64,000 nucleotides of DNA, taken from NCBI GenBank assembly GCA_002270295.1, contig NISF01000001.1, forward strand, positions 558,001 to 622,000, written 5' to 3'. Positions 31,263-41,001 of this stretch are shown piece by piece. A program made the translations under genes and the position numbers. The notes below the pieces were generated by a model. That model was not told where the DNA came from. It saw only the letters and a list, made by a program, of their open reading frames with translations, and searched no databases. Within the stretch, counting starts at the first letter, position 1. Each line of letters starts with the position of its first letter. Source of the DNA: Enterobacter sp. 10-1 (GTDB lineage: Bacteria > Pseudomonadota > Gammaproteobacteria > Enterobacterales > Enterobacteriaceae).

Positions 31263-31948
31263 TTTTAAGCGATCCCGAATGGCAGGCGGTGCTGCTGAGC
31301 CTCAAAGTATCATCCCTGGCGGTGGTGTTTAGCTTACCTTTTGGGATCTTTTTTTCCTGGCTGCTGGTCAGGCGCAGCTTCCCCGGAAAAGCGCTGCTCG
31401 ACAGTATTCTCCACCTCCCGCTGGTGCTGCCGCCGGTGGTGGTCGGCTATTTACTGCTGGTTGCGATGGGAAGACGCGGTTTCATCGGCAGCTGGCTGTA
31501 CGACTGGTTCGGCCTGACATTTGCCTTTAGCTGGCGCGGCGCGGTGCTGGCGGCGGCGGTGATGTCGTTTCCTCTGATGGTGCGGGCGATTCGCCTGGCG
31601 CTTGAAGGGGTCGATATCAAGCTGGAGCAGGCGGCGCGAACCCTCGGCGCCGGGCGCTGGCGGGTGTTCTTTACCATCACCCTGCCGCTGACGCTGCCGG
31701 GCATTATTGTCGGCACCGTGCTGGCCTTCGCTCGCTCGCTGGGCGAGTTTGGCGCGACCATCACCTTCGTTTCCAATATCCCCGGCGAAACGCGCACGAT
31801 CCCCTCGGCAATGTATACCCTGATCCAAACGCCGGGCGGCGAGGGCGCCGCCGCGCGTTTATGCTTAATTTCGATCGTCCTGGCGCTGATCTCGCTGCTG
31901 GTTTCCGAATGGCTGGCTCGCCTCAGCCGCGCGCGGATGGGTAAATAA
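31259..31948 (+). CDS. modB: Molybdate ABC transporter permease
   Basis: Membrane subunit of the molybdate importer, 229 residues, the E. coli length. It has about five membrane helices and the EAA loop [27 protein letters not shown] (near 122-148) that contacts ModC. It overlaps modA by four bases and ends 2 bp before modC. Confidence 0.97.
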   Translation: MILSDPEWQAVLLSLKVSSLAVVFSLPFGIFFSWLLVRRSFPGKALLDSILHLPLVLPPVVVGYLLLVAMGRRGFIGSWLYDWFGLTFAFSWRGAVLAAAVMSFPLMVRAIRLALEGVDIKLEQAARTLGAGRWRVFFTITLPLTLPGIIVGTVLAFARSLGEFGATITFVSNIPGETRTIPSAMYTLIQTPGGEGAAARLCLISIVLALISLLVSEWLARLSRARMGK

Positions 31949-31950
31949 CG

Positions 31951-33009
31951 ATGCTTGAACTCGATTTTACCCAGACGCTGGGAACCCACTGCCTGAACAT
32001 TCAGGAGACGCTGCCCGCCAGCGGTATTACTGCGATATTTGGCGTATCCGGAGCCGGTAAAACCTCGCTCATCAATGCCATCAGCGGCCTGACCCGACCG
32101 CAGAAAGGACGGATCGTGCTCAACGGCCGGGTGCTGAATGATGTCGAAAAGCGCATCTGCCTGGCGCCGGAAAAACGGCGGATTGGCTACGTTTTCCAGG
32201 ATGCCCGTCTGTTCCCGCACTACAAAGTGCGCGGCAATTTGCAGTACGGCATGGCGAAGAATATGGCCGGTCAGTTCGATAAGCTGGTGGCGCTGCTGGG
32301 GATTGAGCCTCTGCTCGAGCGCCTGCCGGGCGGCCTCTCCGGCGGCGAGAAGCAGCGGGTGGCCATCGGTCGGGCGCTGCTGACCGCCCCCGAGCTGCTG
32401 CTGCTCGATGAGCCGCTGGCATCGCTGGATATTCCCCGTAAGCGTGAGCTGCTGCCCTACCTGCAGCGGCTGGCGCGCGAAATCAATATCCCGATGCTGT
32501 ACGTCAGCCATTCGCTGGATGAGATCCAGCATCTGGCGGATAAAGTGCTGGTGCTGGAAAACGGCAGCGTGAAGGCGTTTGGCGATCTCGAAGAGGTGTG
32601 GGGCAGCAGCGTGATGCACCCGTGGCTGCCGCAGGACCAGCAGAGCACGATACTGAACGTTTCGGTTGTCGCCCAGCATCCGCAGTATGCGATGACCGCT
32701 CTGGCCCTCGGCGAGCAGCGGCTGTGGGTCAACCAGCTCGAGCGGCCGCTGGGCGAGTCGGCGCGCATTCGCGTTCAGGCGTCCGACGTGTCGCTGGTGC
32801 TGGAGCTCCCGCAGCGAACCAGCATTCGTAATATTTTACGCGCGCAGGTGGTGCAGTGTATTGAAACCAACGGACAGATTGAGGTGCAGCTGGAGGTCAG
32901 CGGCCGCACTCTATGGGCGCGCATCAGCCCGTGGGCCAGAGATGACCTGGGGGTTACGCCAGGTCAGTGGCTGTACGCGCAAATCAAGAGCGTGTCGATT
33001 ACCGCCTGA
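31951..33009 (+). CDS. modC: Molybdate ABC transporter ATP-binding protein
   Basis: ATPase of the molybdate importer, 352 residues. Walker A is GVSGAGKTS (near 31-38), the signature [16 protein letters not shown], Walker [13 protein letters not shown] and the switch His in [10 protein letters not shown]-terminal MOP (molybdate-binding) domain covers about 291-352. The stop is immediately adjacent to the end of ybhA on the other strand. Confidence 0.97.
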   Translation: MLELDFTQTLGTHCLNIQETLPASGITAIFGVSGAGKTSLINAISGLTRPQKGRIVLNGRVLNDVEKRICLAPEKRRIGYVFQDARLFPHYKVRGNLQYGMAKNMAGQFDKLVALLGIEPLLERLPGGLSGGEKQRVAIGRALLTAPELLLLDEPLASLDIPRKRELLPYLQRLAREINIPMLYVSHSLDEIQHLADKVLVLENGSVKAFGDLEEVWGSSVMHPWLPQDQQSTILNVSVVAQHPQYAMTALALGEQRLWVNQLERPLGESARIRVQASDVSLVLELPQRTSIRNILRAQVVQCIETNGQIEVQLEVSGRTLWARISPWARDDLGVTPGQWLYAQIKSVSITA

Positions 33010-33828
33010 TCACAGCAGGTTGCGGTTGATAAAGTCGGCAATGCTGTTGCTTTCGTTCTCGCCAATCACCACGTTCGCGCGCGCTTTGACTTCGTCGACC
33101 GCGTTACCCATCGCCACGCCGGTACCGGCGGCTTCCAGCATGCTGAGATCGTTATAGTTGTCGCCGAAGGCCACCACGTCCTGCATCGACAGCCCCTGGG
33201 CTTCAACCCACTGCGCCAGGCGCTTGCCTTTGCTGTTGCCGGCGCGGGCGATATCGACCTGATCGTGCCACGACCATTCGCACTCCAGCCCCAGCGTCTG
33301 GCCGACGTGCTGCGCGAACTGCTGCAGTTTGGGAATGTTTTCATCGGTGAGGGCAAACTTCCACACCGCCTTCACCTCGCGCGCCGCCTGCGCCAGGGAG
33401 TCAACCTGGGTGAAGACCGGACGCTGGTCCGGCGGCAGCGACTCTGCCCAGCGGGCGGTACGGATGACGTGCCCGGTCGGTTGCTCGTAGAGCATGGCGT
33501 CGTCGACGTACATCAGGCCGTGAACGTCGTGCTCGGCCAGCATCCCGGCGAGGCTTAGCGCCTTATCTACCGCCATCGGATCGGCTTGCAGAACCTTTTT
33601 TGCCTGATAATCATACAAATAAGTGCCATTACAACAAATTGCAGGTGTATCCAGAGCCAGTGCCTGATAAAAAGGATGGATCGCGACGTGATGTCGACCC
33701 GTGACGACGATCACCTGGTAGCCTGCCGCGCGGGCACGCGCCAGCGCCTCAAGTGAGGCGGGCAGGATCGTCTTGCTTGAGGTCAATAAGGTGCCGTCTA
33801 AATCCAGGGCAATCACGCGTGAGGTCAT
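33010..33828 (-). CDS. ybhA: HAD-family sugar/pyridoxal phosphate phosphatase YbhA
   Basis: Cof-type HAD hydrolase. The E. coli enzyme dephosphorylates pyridoxal phosphate and some sugar phosphates. It has 272 residues. The nucleophile motif LDLDGTLL lies near residues 7-14, motif II VTGRH near 43, and motif IV VAFGDNYNDLSML near 217. The start MTSRVIALD fits the family; an in-frame extension to 33867 is not needed. Confidence 0.95.
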   Translation of the reverse strand: MTSRVIALDLDGTLLTSSKTILPASLEALARARAAGYQVIVVTGRHHVAIHPFYQALALDTPAICCNGTYLYDYQAKKVLQADPMAVDKALSLAGMLAEHDVHGLMYVDDAMLYEQPTGHVIRTARWAESLPPDQRPVFTQVDSLAQAAREVKAVWKFALTDENIPKLQQFAQHVGQTLGLECEWSWHDQVDIARAGNSKGKRLAQWVEAQGLSMQDVVAFGDNYNDLSMLEAAGTGVAMGNAVDEVKARANVVIGENESNSIADFINRNLL

Positions 33829-34001
33829 GTGTTGTTTCCGGTTAATGGTGAAAAGTGAGCAGGCCATGATGGTACACCGCTGTGCCTCAGGGGCAAATTT
33901 TTCAGCATCTACCGTTAAAAGAGTCTATACATTGCATCGAACAAGCAGCTTGCTGAATGAAATGTATAAGTTTTCCATGCGCAGTGAGGAAAGGAGTATT
34001 C

Positions 34002-34997
34002 ATGAAACAAACCGTTTATACCGCCAGCCCGGAAAGCCAGCAGATTCACGTCTGGAGTCTGGATCTTGCGGGAAATTTGACCCTGGTACAGGTTGTTGAC
34101 GCCCCGGGTCAGGTGCAGCCGATGGTGGTTAGCCCGAATAAAGAGTATCTCTACGTCGGCGTGCGTCCGGAGTTTCGCGTACTGGCTTACCGCATTGCGC
34201 CAGATAATGGGGCGCTGACTTTCGCCGGTGAAGCCGCGCTGCCGGGGAGCCCGACGCATATTTCGACCGACAGGCTGGGCCGCTTCGTGTTCAGCGCCTC
34301 CTACAATTCGGGCTGCGTTAGCGTCACGCCGCTGACCGACGGTCTGCCGGGTGAAACGGTGGCTGTGGTTGAAGGGCTGGAAGGCTGCCACTCGGCCAAT
34401 ATTGCCCCGGATAACCGCACGCTGTGGGTACCGGCGCTGAAGCAGGATCGCATCTGTCTGTTTACCCTCAGCGATGACGGTTTCCTGGCGGCGCAGGAGC
34501 CGGCGGAAGTCACCACCGTTGAAGGCGCGGGCCCGCGTCATATGGTGTTCCATCCGAACCAGCAGTACGGCTACTGCGTTAACGAGCTGAACAGCTCCGT
34601 CGACGTCTGGGAGCTGAAGGACCCGCACGGCAAAATTGAGTGCGTGCAGACGCTGGATATGATGCCTGCCGACTTTACCGGCGTGCGCTGGGCGGCGGAT
34701 ATCCACCTGACTGCGGACGGCCGTCATCTGTACGCCTGCGATCGTACTGCCAGCATTATCACCATCTTCAGCGTCTCCGAAGACGGCAGCGTGCTGGCGA
34801 TTGAAGGCTACCAGCCGACCGAGGCCCAGCCTCGCGGCTTTAACCTCGATCACAGCGGCAAATACCTGATTGCCGCCGGGCAGAAATCCCACCACGTCGC
34901 GGTGTATGAAATCAGCGGCGAGCAGGGTCTGCTGCAGGAGAAAGGGCGCTATGCCGTAGGTCAGGGGCCGATGTGGGTTGTGGTTAACGCTCACTAA
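34002..34997 (+). CDS. pgl: 6-phosphogluconolactonase
   Basis: Hydrolyses 6-phosphogluconolactone in the oxidative pentose phosphate pathway. It has 331 residues, as in E. coli, and is the cytoplasmic seven-bladed beta-propeller type. Conserved segments are [38 protein letters not shown] and [23 protein letters not shown] sits 5 nt before the ATG. Confidence 0.97.
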   Translation: MKQTVYTASPESQQIHVWSLDLAGNLTLVQVVDAPGQVQPMVVSPNKEYLYVGVRPEFRVLAYRIAPDNGALTFAGEAALPGSPTHISTDRLGRFVFSASYNSGCVSVTPLTDGLPGETVAVVEGLEGCHSANIAPDNRTLWVPALKQDRICLFTLSDDGFLAAQEPAEVTTVEGAGPRHMVFHPNQQYGYCVNELNSSVDVWELKDPHGKIECVQTLDMMPADFTGVRWAADIHLTADGRHLYACDRTASIITIFSVSEDGSVLAIEGYQPTEAQPRGFNLDHSGKYLIAAGQKSHHVAVYEISGEQGLLQEKGRYAVGQGPMWVVVNAH

Positions 34998-35014
34998 GCC
35001 GCAGAGGCTGATAA

Positions 35015-35039
35015 AACCTCGCTGCGGCGAGGTTTTTTT
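35015..35039 (+). terminator. Terminator of pgl
   Basis: Stem AACCTCGC/GCGAGGTT with a 4-nt loop and a T7 tail, after the pgl stop. Confidence 0.92.
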
Positions 35040-35086
35040 ATGCGTCGAGCAGACTTAAGCTGCCCTCCGAGCGGGCGGTATGGCGC

Positions 35087-35884
35087 TTATGACAGCGCCG
35101 CCTGTAGCGCCTGGGCGCTATTGTGCAGCTGTAGGCCAGGGTTGCGGCCAATTAATACGAACTGATATCCCCGATCGTGCCACCAGGCGAGATTCATCCC
35201 GTGGCGCTGCTCGCTGCTAATCTCCGCGCTGCCCGGCTGGCGCAGCGGAGAGATGCACAGCGCCATGGGGCCATATTCGGCATGCATCCAGGCAATCTGC
35301 GCTATCGAGGTGCTGTCGTAGCGCAGTATGCGGACCATTTTAAGCTCCGCGCCCTGCAGCCTGAGCTGCTGTTCATTGAGATGCAGGCCGATATCCTCGG
35401 CGGTGCGCGTCAGGCCGCGCTGCAGCAGCGGCGACGAGCTGTCGAGATCGAGCAGCGTTTCGGCGCTGTAGAGCGACATGTAGCGGGCTTCAAGATCGCG
35501 AATATTTTCGCTCTCGTCGGGCTCGCCCGCCGGAGCGCGCGCCAGATAGCCTAACCCGGAGCCAATCAGCAAAAAGCTGAGCGAGGCGGCAATCATCGAG
35601 CGGCGGCTAAACGACGGCCGTGGCGCGCGGCTATCCTCGTCCTCCGCCAGCTGCGCTTCCAGCCTTGCCTGCATGCGCTCCAGCGGAGCCTCATCGAGCA
35701 GGGGCGCAAAGGCCTGGCGATAGTTCTGATTGCTGCTCATCAGCTCGGCGGTGCGGGCGGCAAGCTGCCCATCGCTCTTGAATGCGGCTTCGAACCTGCG
35801 GGCGTCGGCGTCGCTCATCTCGCCATCCAGCCAGGCAACGATGGCCTCATCATTATAGGGAGGCGTAAAACTTAAGGGTTTCAA
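35087..35884 (-). CDS. Putative membrane anti-sigma factor
   Basis: 265-residue protein that I read as the anti-sigma partner of the ECF sigma gene it overlaps. The N-terminal cytoplasmic part (about 1-90; DEAIVAWLDGEMSDADARRFE) has the helical look of anti-sigma domains but lacks the zinc HxxxCxxC motif. One membrane helix lies at about 95-115. The remainder, about 150 residues, would be periplasmic and could be a sensor. It starts at TTG (35884), supported by AAGGAG 8 nt upstream, overlapping the sigma TGA. Function inferred from architecture and operon position; substrate or signal unknown. Confidence 0.75.
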   Translation of the reverse strand: MKPLSFTPPYNDEAIVAWLDGEMSDADARRFEAAFKSDGQLAARTAELMSSNQNYRQAFAPLLDEAPLERMQARLEAQLAEDEDSRAPRPSFSRRSMIAASLSFLLIGSGLGYLARAPAGEPDESENIRDLEARYMSLYSAETLLDLDSSSPLLQRGLTRTAEDIGLHLNEQQLRLQGAELKMVRILRYDSTSIAQIAWMHAEYGPMALCISPLRQPGSAEISSEQRHGMNLAWWHDRGYQFVLIGRNPGLQLHNSAQALQAALS

Positions 35885-36396
35885 GAGCGTTTCTCCTTCG
35901 CAGAGGGCGGGGTAGCTATCGATTTTGCCAGCGTCAGCCTTGCCGCCGCCAGCCGGCTCATAATGGTACCAACCGGCACCGACAGGGTGTCCGCCGCCTC
36001 CTGATAGGTAAAGCCTTCGACATACACCAAAAATACGGCATTGCGCTGCGCTTCCGCCAGCGCGCCCACGCGCCGCATAATTTGCCGGTACTGCAGGCTA
36101 TCTTCCGCCATTTCACGGGAATCCGGCGCAACCAGCTCTTCGCTGTCAACGAATCCTTGCCCCATCCGCACGTGGCGCGCGCGCAGCTCTGAGATCCAGA
36201 TTGAGTGGAGAATAGAAAACAGCCATCTGTCTATACGCGTGCCCGGCGTATACTGCGCGCTCTTTTCGAGCGCGCGTACGCAGGTGGATTGTACCAACTC
36301 TTCGGCTACATCGCGGCTGCGCGACAGTATCAGCCCGTAGCGCCAAAGGCGGGCCAGATGCGCGGCAAGCTGTGAGCGAACTTCACTGGTTGTGAT
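35881..36396 (-). CDS. ECF-type RNA polymerase sigma factor, start codon uncertain
   Basis: Small sigma-70 family protein. Region 2 is seen in LARLWRYGLILSRSRDVAEELVQSTCVRALEK and DRWLFSILHSIWISELRAR. Region 4 is seen in LAEAQRNAVFLVYVEGFTYQEAADTLSVPVGTIMSRLAAARLTLAK with its helix-turn-helix. No ATG, GTG or TTG lies near the expected start. A good ribosome-binding site GAGGG (36404-36408) stands 7 nt before ATC at 36396, giving 171 residues. The nearest usual start is TTG at 36495, inside the upstream gene, which would add 33 atypical residues. Co-transcribed with the TPR gene upstream and the anti-sigma gene downstream. Confidence 0.8.
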   Translation of the reverse strand: MTTSEVRSQLAAHLARLWRYGLILSRSRDVAEELVQSTCVRALEKSAQYTPGTRIDRWLFSILHSIWISELRARHVRMGQGFVDSEELVAPDSREMAEDSLQYRQIMRRVGALAEAQRNAVFLVYVEGFTYQEAADTLSVPVGTIMSRLAAARLTLAKSIATPPSAKEKRS

Positions 36397-36418
36397 TTTC
36401 TTACCCTCGTGACGATAA

Positions 36419-36970
36419 TCAGGATTCAGGATGCCCGTTAATGGCCGCCTGCAGATCGCGATACTCCTCGCAGCCCTGGCCGCAGATCCCGGCAATCACC
36501 TTCAGCTGCTCCTTCGCCAGATCCGCACGACCTTTTATCATCCATGCTTCACCCAGATACTCCCGGGCTTTGGCATAGTTCGGCTCAAGCGCCAGCGAAC
36601 GCTGATAGTAACCGATGCCTTCGTCCGTGCGTCCGAGCTTGCGGGTCGCGTAGCCGCGGTAGTTCCAGGCCTCGGCCGTATTGCCGTTTTTTAACGAATC
36701 CAGCAGGTTCAGCGCCGTCTGGTATTCGCCTTTTTTCGCCAGATGGTAGGCGTAGTTGGTTTTATCCTGGTCGCTGAGGCTGCTGGTTTTCTCCGGCACG
36801 CACTGTTTGGTGGCGCTGTCATAAACCTGTCCGCTCGGGCAGTCAGGGGTTTTACTCTCGGTACTATTATCGCCCATGGCAAAAACCGGCGGCACGGACA
36901 GGAAAAATAGCAGTGCCGGAACGGCCATGCGGCGCGAAGCGGGGCGTAATGCAGAGGAAAGTGCGTTCAT
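36419..36970 (-). CDS. Secreted TPR-repeat protein of the sigma/anti-sigma cluster
   Basis: 183-residue exported protein of unknown function. A signal peptide (about 1-32, ending PPVFAMG) is followed by a short Cys loop CPSGQVYDSATKQC and tetratricopeptide repeats (about 75-155; AWNYRGYATRKLGRTDEGIGYYQRSLALEPNYAKAREYLGEAW). A second Cys pair lies in GICGQGC. The start MNALSSA has GGAGA 7 nt upstream. First gene of the three-gene cluster, ending 22 bp before the sigma ATC. It may be a periplasmic partner or target of the sigma system. Confidence 0.8.
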   Translation of the reverse strand: MNALSSALRPASRRMAVPALLFFLSVPPVFAMGDNSTESKTPDCPSGQVYDSATKQCVPEKTSSLSDQDKTNYAYHLAKKGEYQTALNLLDSLKNGNTAEAWNYRGYATRKLGRTDEGIGYYQRSLALEPNYAKAREYLGEAWMIKGRADLAKEQLKVIAGICGQGCEEYRDLQAAINGHPES

Positions 36971-37136
36971 TTTAGTCTCCAGAGTGGGCGAATGCGCGAC
37001 CAGGCGTACAGGCGAACCGCAAGGGTTAAGCGCCGTCATGGTCTTGCATGGTGTAAACGCGCCAGCGGGAGTTTTTATTCGCCTAAAAAGCGTATTTTTT
37101 TGCGGCCGGGAAAGCCCGTCGGGAAGAGGGGGAAGT

Positions 37137-37161
37137 AAAGGGGGAGCGGCGTCCCCCTTTT
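37137..37161 (-). terminator. Hairpin downstream of ybhC
   Basis: Perfect 9-bp stem AAAGGGGGA/TCCCCCTTT with a GCGGCG loop, between ybhC and the promoter side of the TPR gene. The T-run on the minus strand is short. Confidence 0.45.
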
Positions 37162-37173
37162 AAGCTGCGGCGG

Positions 37174-38457
37174 TTACTGCTTAGGCTCGGCTACGATAAA
37201 GCTTCCCACGCCGCGGTTGTTGTATTCCCACATGCGGTTGAAGCCGTTGTCGTTGAGATTACGCTGCGCAACGCCTTTAGCGTCCACCGCGCCGGTATCA
37301 CCGCTGAATGCGCGGTTAGATACTGCCGCGTCGGCCCACGGCTTAGCGACATTAAAGCCTTCGTTAATCACGCTATCGCGGATAACAACCTGACCGTTGG
37401 TGTTGCTATCAACGTCCAGAGAGCGGCCCAGCTGAGCGAAGCCGTCGCCGGAAGCGGTGAAGCGGCTGTTGATGGCCAGGAAGCCGTAGGTGACGCTCTT
37501 CAGCGTAGCCGGAGCAAAGACGTAGCCCTCTTTTTGCGTGCGGGAATTCACGACGCGGAAATCGGTATTATCAAATACGACGGCGCCGCGGCCGGCAACG
37601 ATATCGACGTCGCCTTCAATATAGCTGTTGCTGACCAGCGTGCGGGTCTGGCGATCGTTCTGCAGGCGGTTCTGCACGCCGCTGTTGGTCACGAAGAAGG
37701 TGTTCTGGCGGCCCAAAATATTGACGTTGTTAATCTGGACCTGGTCGCCATCGCTGCGCAGGGCTACGGCCTGGTGGGTACCGGCATCAACGCTATCGCC
37801 GAGGTTATTAGCGATGGTCAGGTTCTGCAACTGCAGGCCGTTATTCTGCGACCAGAAGACCGCAGAGCACATCATGCCAACGGTGGCCGTACGCTTGCTC
37901 TGGCAGTTGTCGAACATATACCACGCCGGTTTGCCTGGCATATATTTTCCGGCCGGATTGACCAGGTGGCGCCAGCTGGTGACGTCCATTTCAGAATCGA
38001 TCGCCTGGCTAATTTTCACATCCAGCGGCTTCTCGCCGGTACCGTACAGGGTCAGCGCGCCGGGGGCGGCCGGAACATAGACGGTACCGGTATATTCACC
38101 CGGCATAATCGCAATGAACAGACGGCGGTCGGAATGGCGGGCGATTGCCGCATCGACGGCAGCCTGAATCGTGGTGTGGGTAACGCCTTGAGTGCCCGCA
38201 GGCCCGACGACGAAGTCAGGCTGGGCCGGCACGGCAATGGCTGCCGGCTTCCACGCTGCGGCGTTCGGGTCCAGCGACTGGAAATAGCTCGTCGGCAGGA
38301 AGTTCTTCGCTTCATCGGCGCTTAAAACCGGGCGAGAGGCGGTACCCGGCGCTGCCTGGGTAGAGGGTTGCTGATCTGCAGGGGTTGAGCTGCAGGCGGA
38401 TAACGTCACGCCGAAGGCCAGCGCCAGCGCCAGTCGGGAAACTGAGAATGTGTTCAT
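37174..38457 (-). CDS. ybhC: Outer-membrane lipoprotein YbhC, pectinesterase family
   Basis: 427 residues, as in E. coli. A lipoprotein signal ends in LSACSS (lipid Cys near 23). The body is a right-handed beta-helix of the carbohydrate esterase 8 family, with TIQAAVDAAI, GDQVQINNVNILGRQNTFFV and the YIEGDVDIVAGRGAVVFDN segment. E. coli YbhC has been reported as an acyl-CoA thioesterase-like lipoprotein and shows no clear pectinase activity. The start MNTFSVSRL follows GGAG; the further in-frame extension to 38478 is less likely. Confidence 0.95.
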   Translation of the reverse strand: MNTFSVSRLALALAFGVTLSACSSTPADQQPSTQAAPGTASRPVLSADEAKNFLPTSYFQSLDPNAAAWKPAAIAVPAQPDFVVGPAGTQGVTHTTIQAAVDAAIARHSDRRLFIAIMPGEYTGTVYVPAAPGALTLYGTGEKPLDVKISQAIDSEMDVTSWRHLVNPAGKYMPGKPAWYMFDNCQSKRTATVGMMCSAVFWSQNNGLQLQNLTIANNLGDSVDAGTHQAVALRSDGDQVQINNVNILGRQNTFFVTNSGVQNRLQNDRQTRTLVSNSYIEGDVDIVAGRGAVVFDNTDFRVVNSRTQKEGYVFAPATLKSVTYGFLAINSRFTASGDGFAQLGRSLDVDSNTNGQVVIRDSVINEGFNVAKPWADAAVSNRAFSGDTGAVDAKGVAQRNLNDNGFNRMWEYNNRGVGSFIVAEPKQ

Positions 38458-38590
38458 GTTGCTCCGGGCAAGAATCAATTAGCTATACCCGCCATACTTC
38501 AAGCCGCTTCTTTGCTGGCAGCGTGCGCCTGCCATCTCGATACGGGCCGAATTATTTGGGGTGTGTGAATAGATAAGCTCTTTAAAACCT

Positions 38591-38605
38591 GCTTTTTTAT
38601 ACTAA
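38591..38605. other. Lambda attB core sequence
   Basis: GCTTTTTTATACTAA, the 15-bp common core of the E. coli lambda attachment site, is present without mismatch, and the flank (GTTGAGCAAAACGGGAAG) is also close to the E. coli one. In E. coli attB lies between ybhC and ybhB; here it lies between ybhC and the hut genes. No prophage is integrated. Confidence 0.9.
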
Positions 38606-38715
38606 GTTGAGCAAAACGGGAAGACGCTGAGCTAAAAAGTTAGCGTAATGCTGTTTTGCATCCTGAAGCGGGGCCGCTCGCAGTCACAAAAAAATAACAA
38701 TTCCGCCTGCTTTTA

Positions 38716-38754
38716 TTGACATTCTCGGTGGAATGAAAATAAATGTCTATACAA
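38716..38754 (+). promoter_or_regulatory. hutIGC promoter with HutC operator
   Basis: A -35 TTGACA (38716-38721) is followed at about 17 bp by an AT-rich -10 (ATAAAT-like, 38739-38744). TGTCTATACAA (38744-38754) then covers the likely start of transcription. That element is the reverse complement of TTGTATAGACA found in the hutUH promoter, so I read both as HutC operators. Confidence 0.65.
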
Positions 38755-38774
38755 CCCATGACAAGTTGACTGGT

Positions 38775-39992
38775 ATGACTAAAGCCACTTCCGATCTCGT
38801 TATCTGGCGAAACGCCCGCCTCGCCACGCTGAACCCTCACGACTCGCGGCCTTATGGCCTGCTGGATCGCCACGCGCTGCTGGTGCGCGATGGCCGGATT
38901 GAGGCCGTGATCCCTGAAAGCGACGCCCCGGCCGGGCGGAGTATTGACCTTGGCGGCAGGCTGTTGACGCCGGGGCTGATTGATTGCCATACCCACCTGA
39001 TCTTCGGCGGCAGCCGGGCGCAGGAGTGGGAGCAGCGGCTAAACGGCGTCTCTTACCAGACGATTAGCGCTAACGGCGGGGGAATTAACTCGACGGTGCG
39101 CGCCACCCGCGAGAGCAGCGAAGCGCAGCTGCTGGCGCTGGCGCAGCAGCGCCTGGATCGCCTGCTGCGTGAAGGGGTGACCACGGTTGAAATTAAGTCC
39201 GGCTACGGGCTGGATCTGGAAAACGAACGCAAGATGCTGCGCGTGGCGCGAAAGCTTAGCGAAAGCAACGCGGTGGAGCTGTCGGCCACGCTGCTCTCCG
39301 CCCACGCCACGCCGCCGGAGTATAAAGATGACCCGGACGGCTACATCGCGCTGGTCTGCGAAACCCTGCTGCCGACGCTGTGGGAAGAGGGGCTGTTTGA
39401 AAGCGTCGACGTGTTCTGTGAAAACGTCGGCTTCAGTCCGCAGCAGACCGAACGGGTATTCCAGGCGGCGCAGGCCCGCGGAATCCCGGTGAAGGGCCAC
39501 GTCGAACAGCTGTCATCGCTCGGCGGCGCCGAACTGGTCAGCCGCTATCGCGGGCTCTCTGCTGACCATATCGAATATCTGACGGAAGAGGGCGTGGCGG
39601 CGATGAGCCACAGCGGGACGGTCGCGGTGCTGTTGCCCGGCGCCTTCTATTTCCTCAACGAGACCCGCCGGCCGCCGGTAGAACTGCTGCGCCAGCACCG
39701 GGTCCCGATAGCCGTCGCCACCGACTACAACCCGGGCACCAGCCCGTTCGCCAGCCTGCATCTGGCGATGAATATGGCCTGCGTCAAGTTCGGCTTAACG
39801 CCGGAGGAGGCATGGGCCGGCGTGACCCGCCACGCGGCCCGGGCGCTGGGGCGCCAGGCGAGCCACGGCCAGCTGGCGGCGGGATTCGTCGCCGATTTTG
39901 CCATCTGGGACGCCGAACATCCGGTAGAGATGGTGTATGAACCGGGGCGCAGCCCGCTCTGGCATCGCGTGGTTCGAGGAGAGATGCAATGA
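38775..39992 (+). CDS. hutI: Imidazolonepropionase
   Basis: Third step of histidine breakdown, opening the ring of imidazolonepropionate to formiminoglutamate. It has 405 residues and belongs to the amidohydrolase family: the metal motif [11 protein letters not shown] lies near residue 72-82, with further ligands in KGHVEQL and ATDYNPG. The ATG at 38775 is chosen because an upstream in-frame ATG (38733) would precede the inferred transcription start. The ribosome-binding site is weak. Its stop overlaps hutG (ATGA). Confidence 0.93.
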   Translation: MTKATSDLVIWRNARLATLNPHDSRPYGLLDRHALLVRDGRIEAVIPESDAPAGRSIDLGGRLLTPGLIDCHTHLIFGGSRAQEWEQRLNGVSYQTISANGGGINSTVRATRESSEAQLLALAQQRLDRLLREGVTTVEIKSGYGLDLENERKMLRVARKLSESNAVELSATLLSAHATPPEYKDDPDGYIALVCETLLPTLWEEGLFESVDVFCENVGFSPQQTERVFQAAQARGIPVKGHVEQLSSLGGAELVSRYRGLSADHIEYLTEEGVAAMSHSGTVAVLLPGAFYFLNETRRPPVELLRQHRVPIAVATDYNPGTSPFASLHLAMNMACVKFGLTPEEAWAGVTRHAARALGRQASHGQLAAGFVADFAIWDAEHPVEMVYEPGRSPLWHRVVRGEMQ

Positions 39993-40945
39993 AGCTGTGG
40001 CAACCGACGCCCGCCGGGCTGTGGCAAGGGCGCGACGACAGCGGCGAAGCCGCCAACGCGCTGCGCCTGTTTCAGACGATAGCGCGGGTGGACCGTTTCG
40101 CTCCCGACGAGCAGCCGGGCGAGATTGCGCTGCTGGGGTTTGCCTGCGACGAGGGCGTGCGGCGCAACCGCGGGCGCACCGGGGCGGAAAAGGGGCCCGA
40201 GACGCTGCGGCGGGCGCTGGCGAATATGGCCAGCCACGACGGCCACGACCGCTGCGTGGATATGGGCAGCATTAGCGTGATGGGCGACGCGCTGGAAGAG
40301 GCTCAGCAGGCGCTGCGCGAGGCGGTAACTGCCTGCCAGCGCGCCGGCAAACGCACCCTGGTGCTGGGCGGCGGCCACGAAACCGCCTTTGGCCACGGCG
40401 CCGGCGTGCTGGACGCGTTCCCCGACGAAAAGGTCGGCATTATCAACCTCGACGCCCATCTCGATTTACGCTTTGCCGACCGGGCCAGCTCGGGAACGCC
40501 GTTCCGCCAGCTGGCGCTGGAGTGTGAAGCGCAGGGGCGCGGTTTTCACTACGCCTGCATCGGCGCCAGCCGGGCGGCGAATACCCAGGCCCTGTGGGAT
40601 GAGGCGGCGCGTCGCGAGGTGCGGGTCATTGAGGATCTGGACGTGCTGCAGGCCTATGAAGAACGGGTTGCGCCGGAAATCGCGCGCCAGATAGCCCTCT
40701 ACGATCGCCTCTACCTGACCATCGACCTTGACGTCATGCCGGCGGCTGAAATGCCGGCGGTGTCGGCTCCTGCTGCGCTGGGCGTGCCGCTGACGACGCT
40801 GCTGCGCATCGTCGAGCCGCTGTGCCGCAGCGGCAAGCTGCAGGCGGTGGATCTGGTGGAGTTTAATCCGCAGTTTGACCTCGATAGCCGGGGGGCCCGC
40901 ACGGCGGCCCGGCTATCGTGGCAAATCGCCCATTGGTGGCGCTGA
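39989..40945 (+). CDS. hutG: Formimidoylglutamase
   Basis: Hydrolyses N-formimidoyl-glutamate to glutamate and formamide, the final step of the pathway used by Klebsiella. It has 318 residues and is an arginase-fold manganese enzyme. Metal motifs are [10 protein letters not shown] (near 127-136), DAHLDLR (near 154-160) and [13 protein letters not shown] (near 247). It overlaps hutI by four bases. Confidence 0.95.
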   Translation: MKLWQPTPAGLWQGRDDSGEAANALRLFQTIARVDRFAPDEQPGEIALLGFACDEGVRRNRGRTGAEKGPETLRRALANMASHDGHDRCVDMGSISVMGDALEEAQQALREAVTACQRAGKRTLVLGGGHETAFGHGAGVLDAFPDEKVGIINLDAHLDLRFADRASSGTPFRQLALECEAQGRGFHYACIGASRAANTQALWDEAARREVRVIEDLDVLQAYEERVAPEIARQIALYDRLYLTIDLDVMPAAEMPAVSAPAALGVPLTTLLRIVEPLCRSGKLQAVDLVEFNPQFDLDSRGARTAARLSWQIAHWWR

Positions 40946-41001
40946 CGATTCAGTATATTCTGATCGTTTCGCCGCCCATTGAGTATAAGGAAAGCCAGGC
41001 T

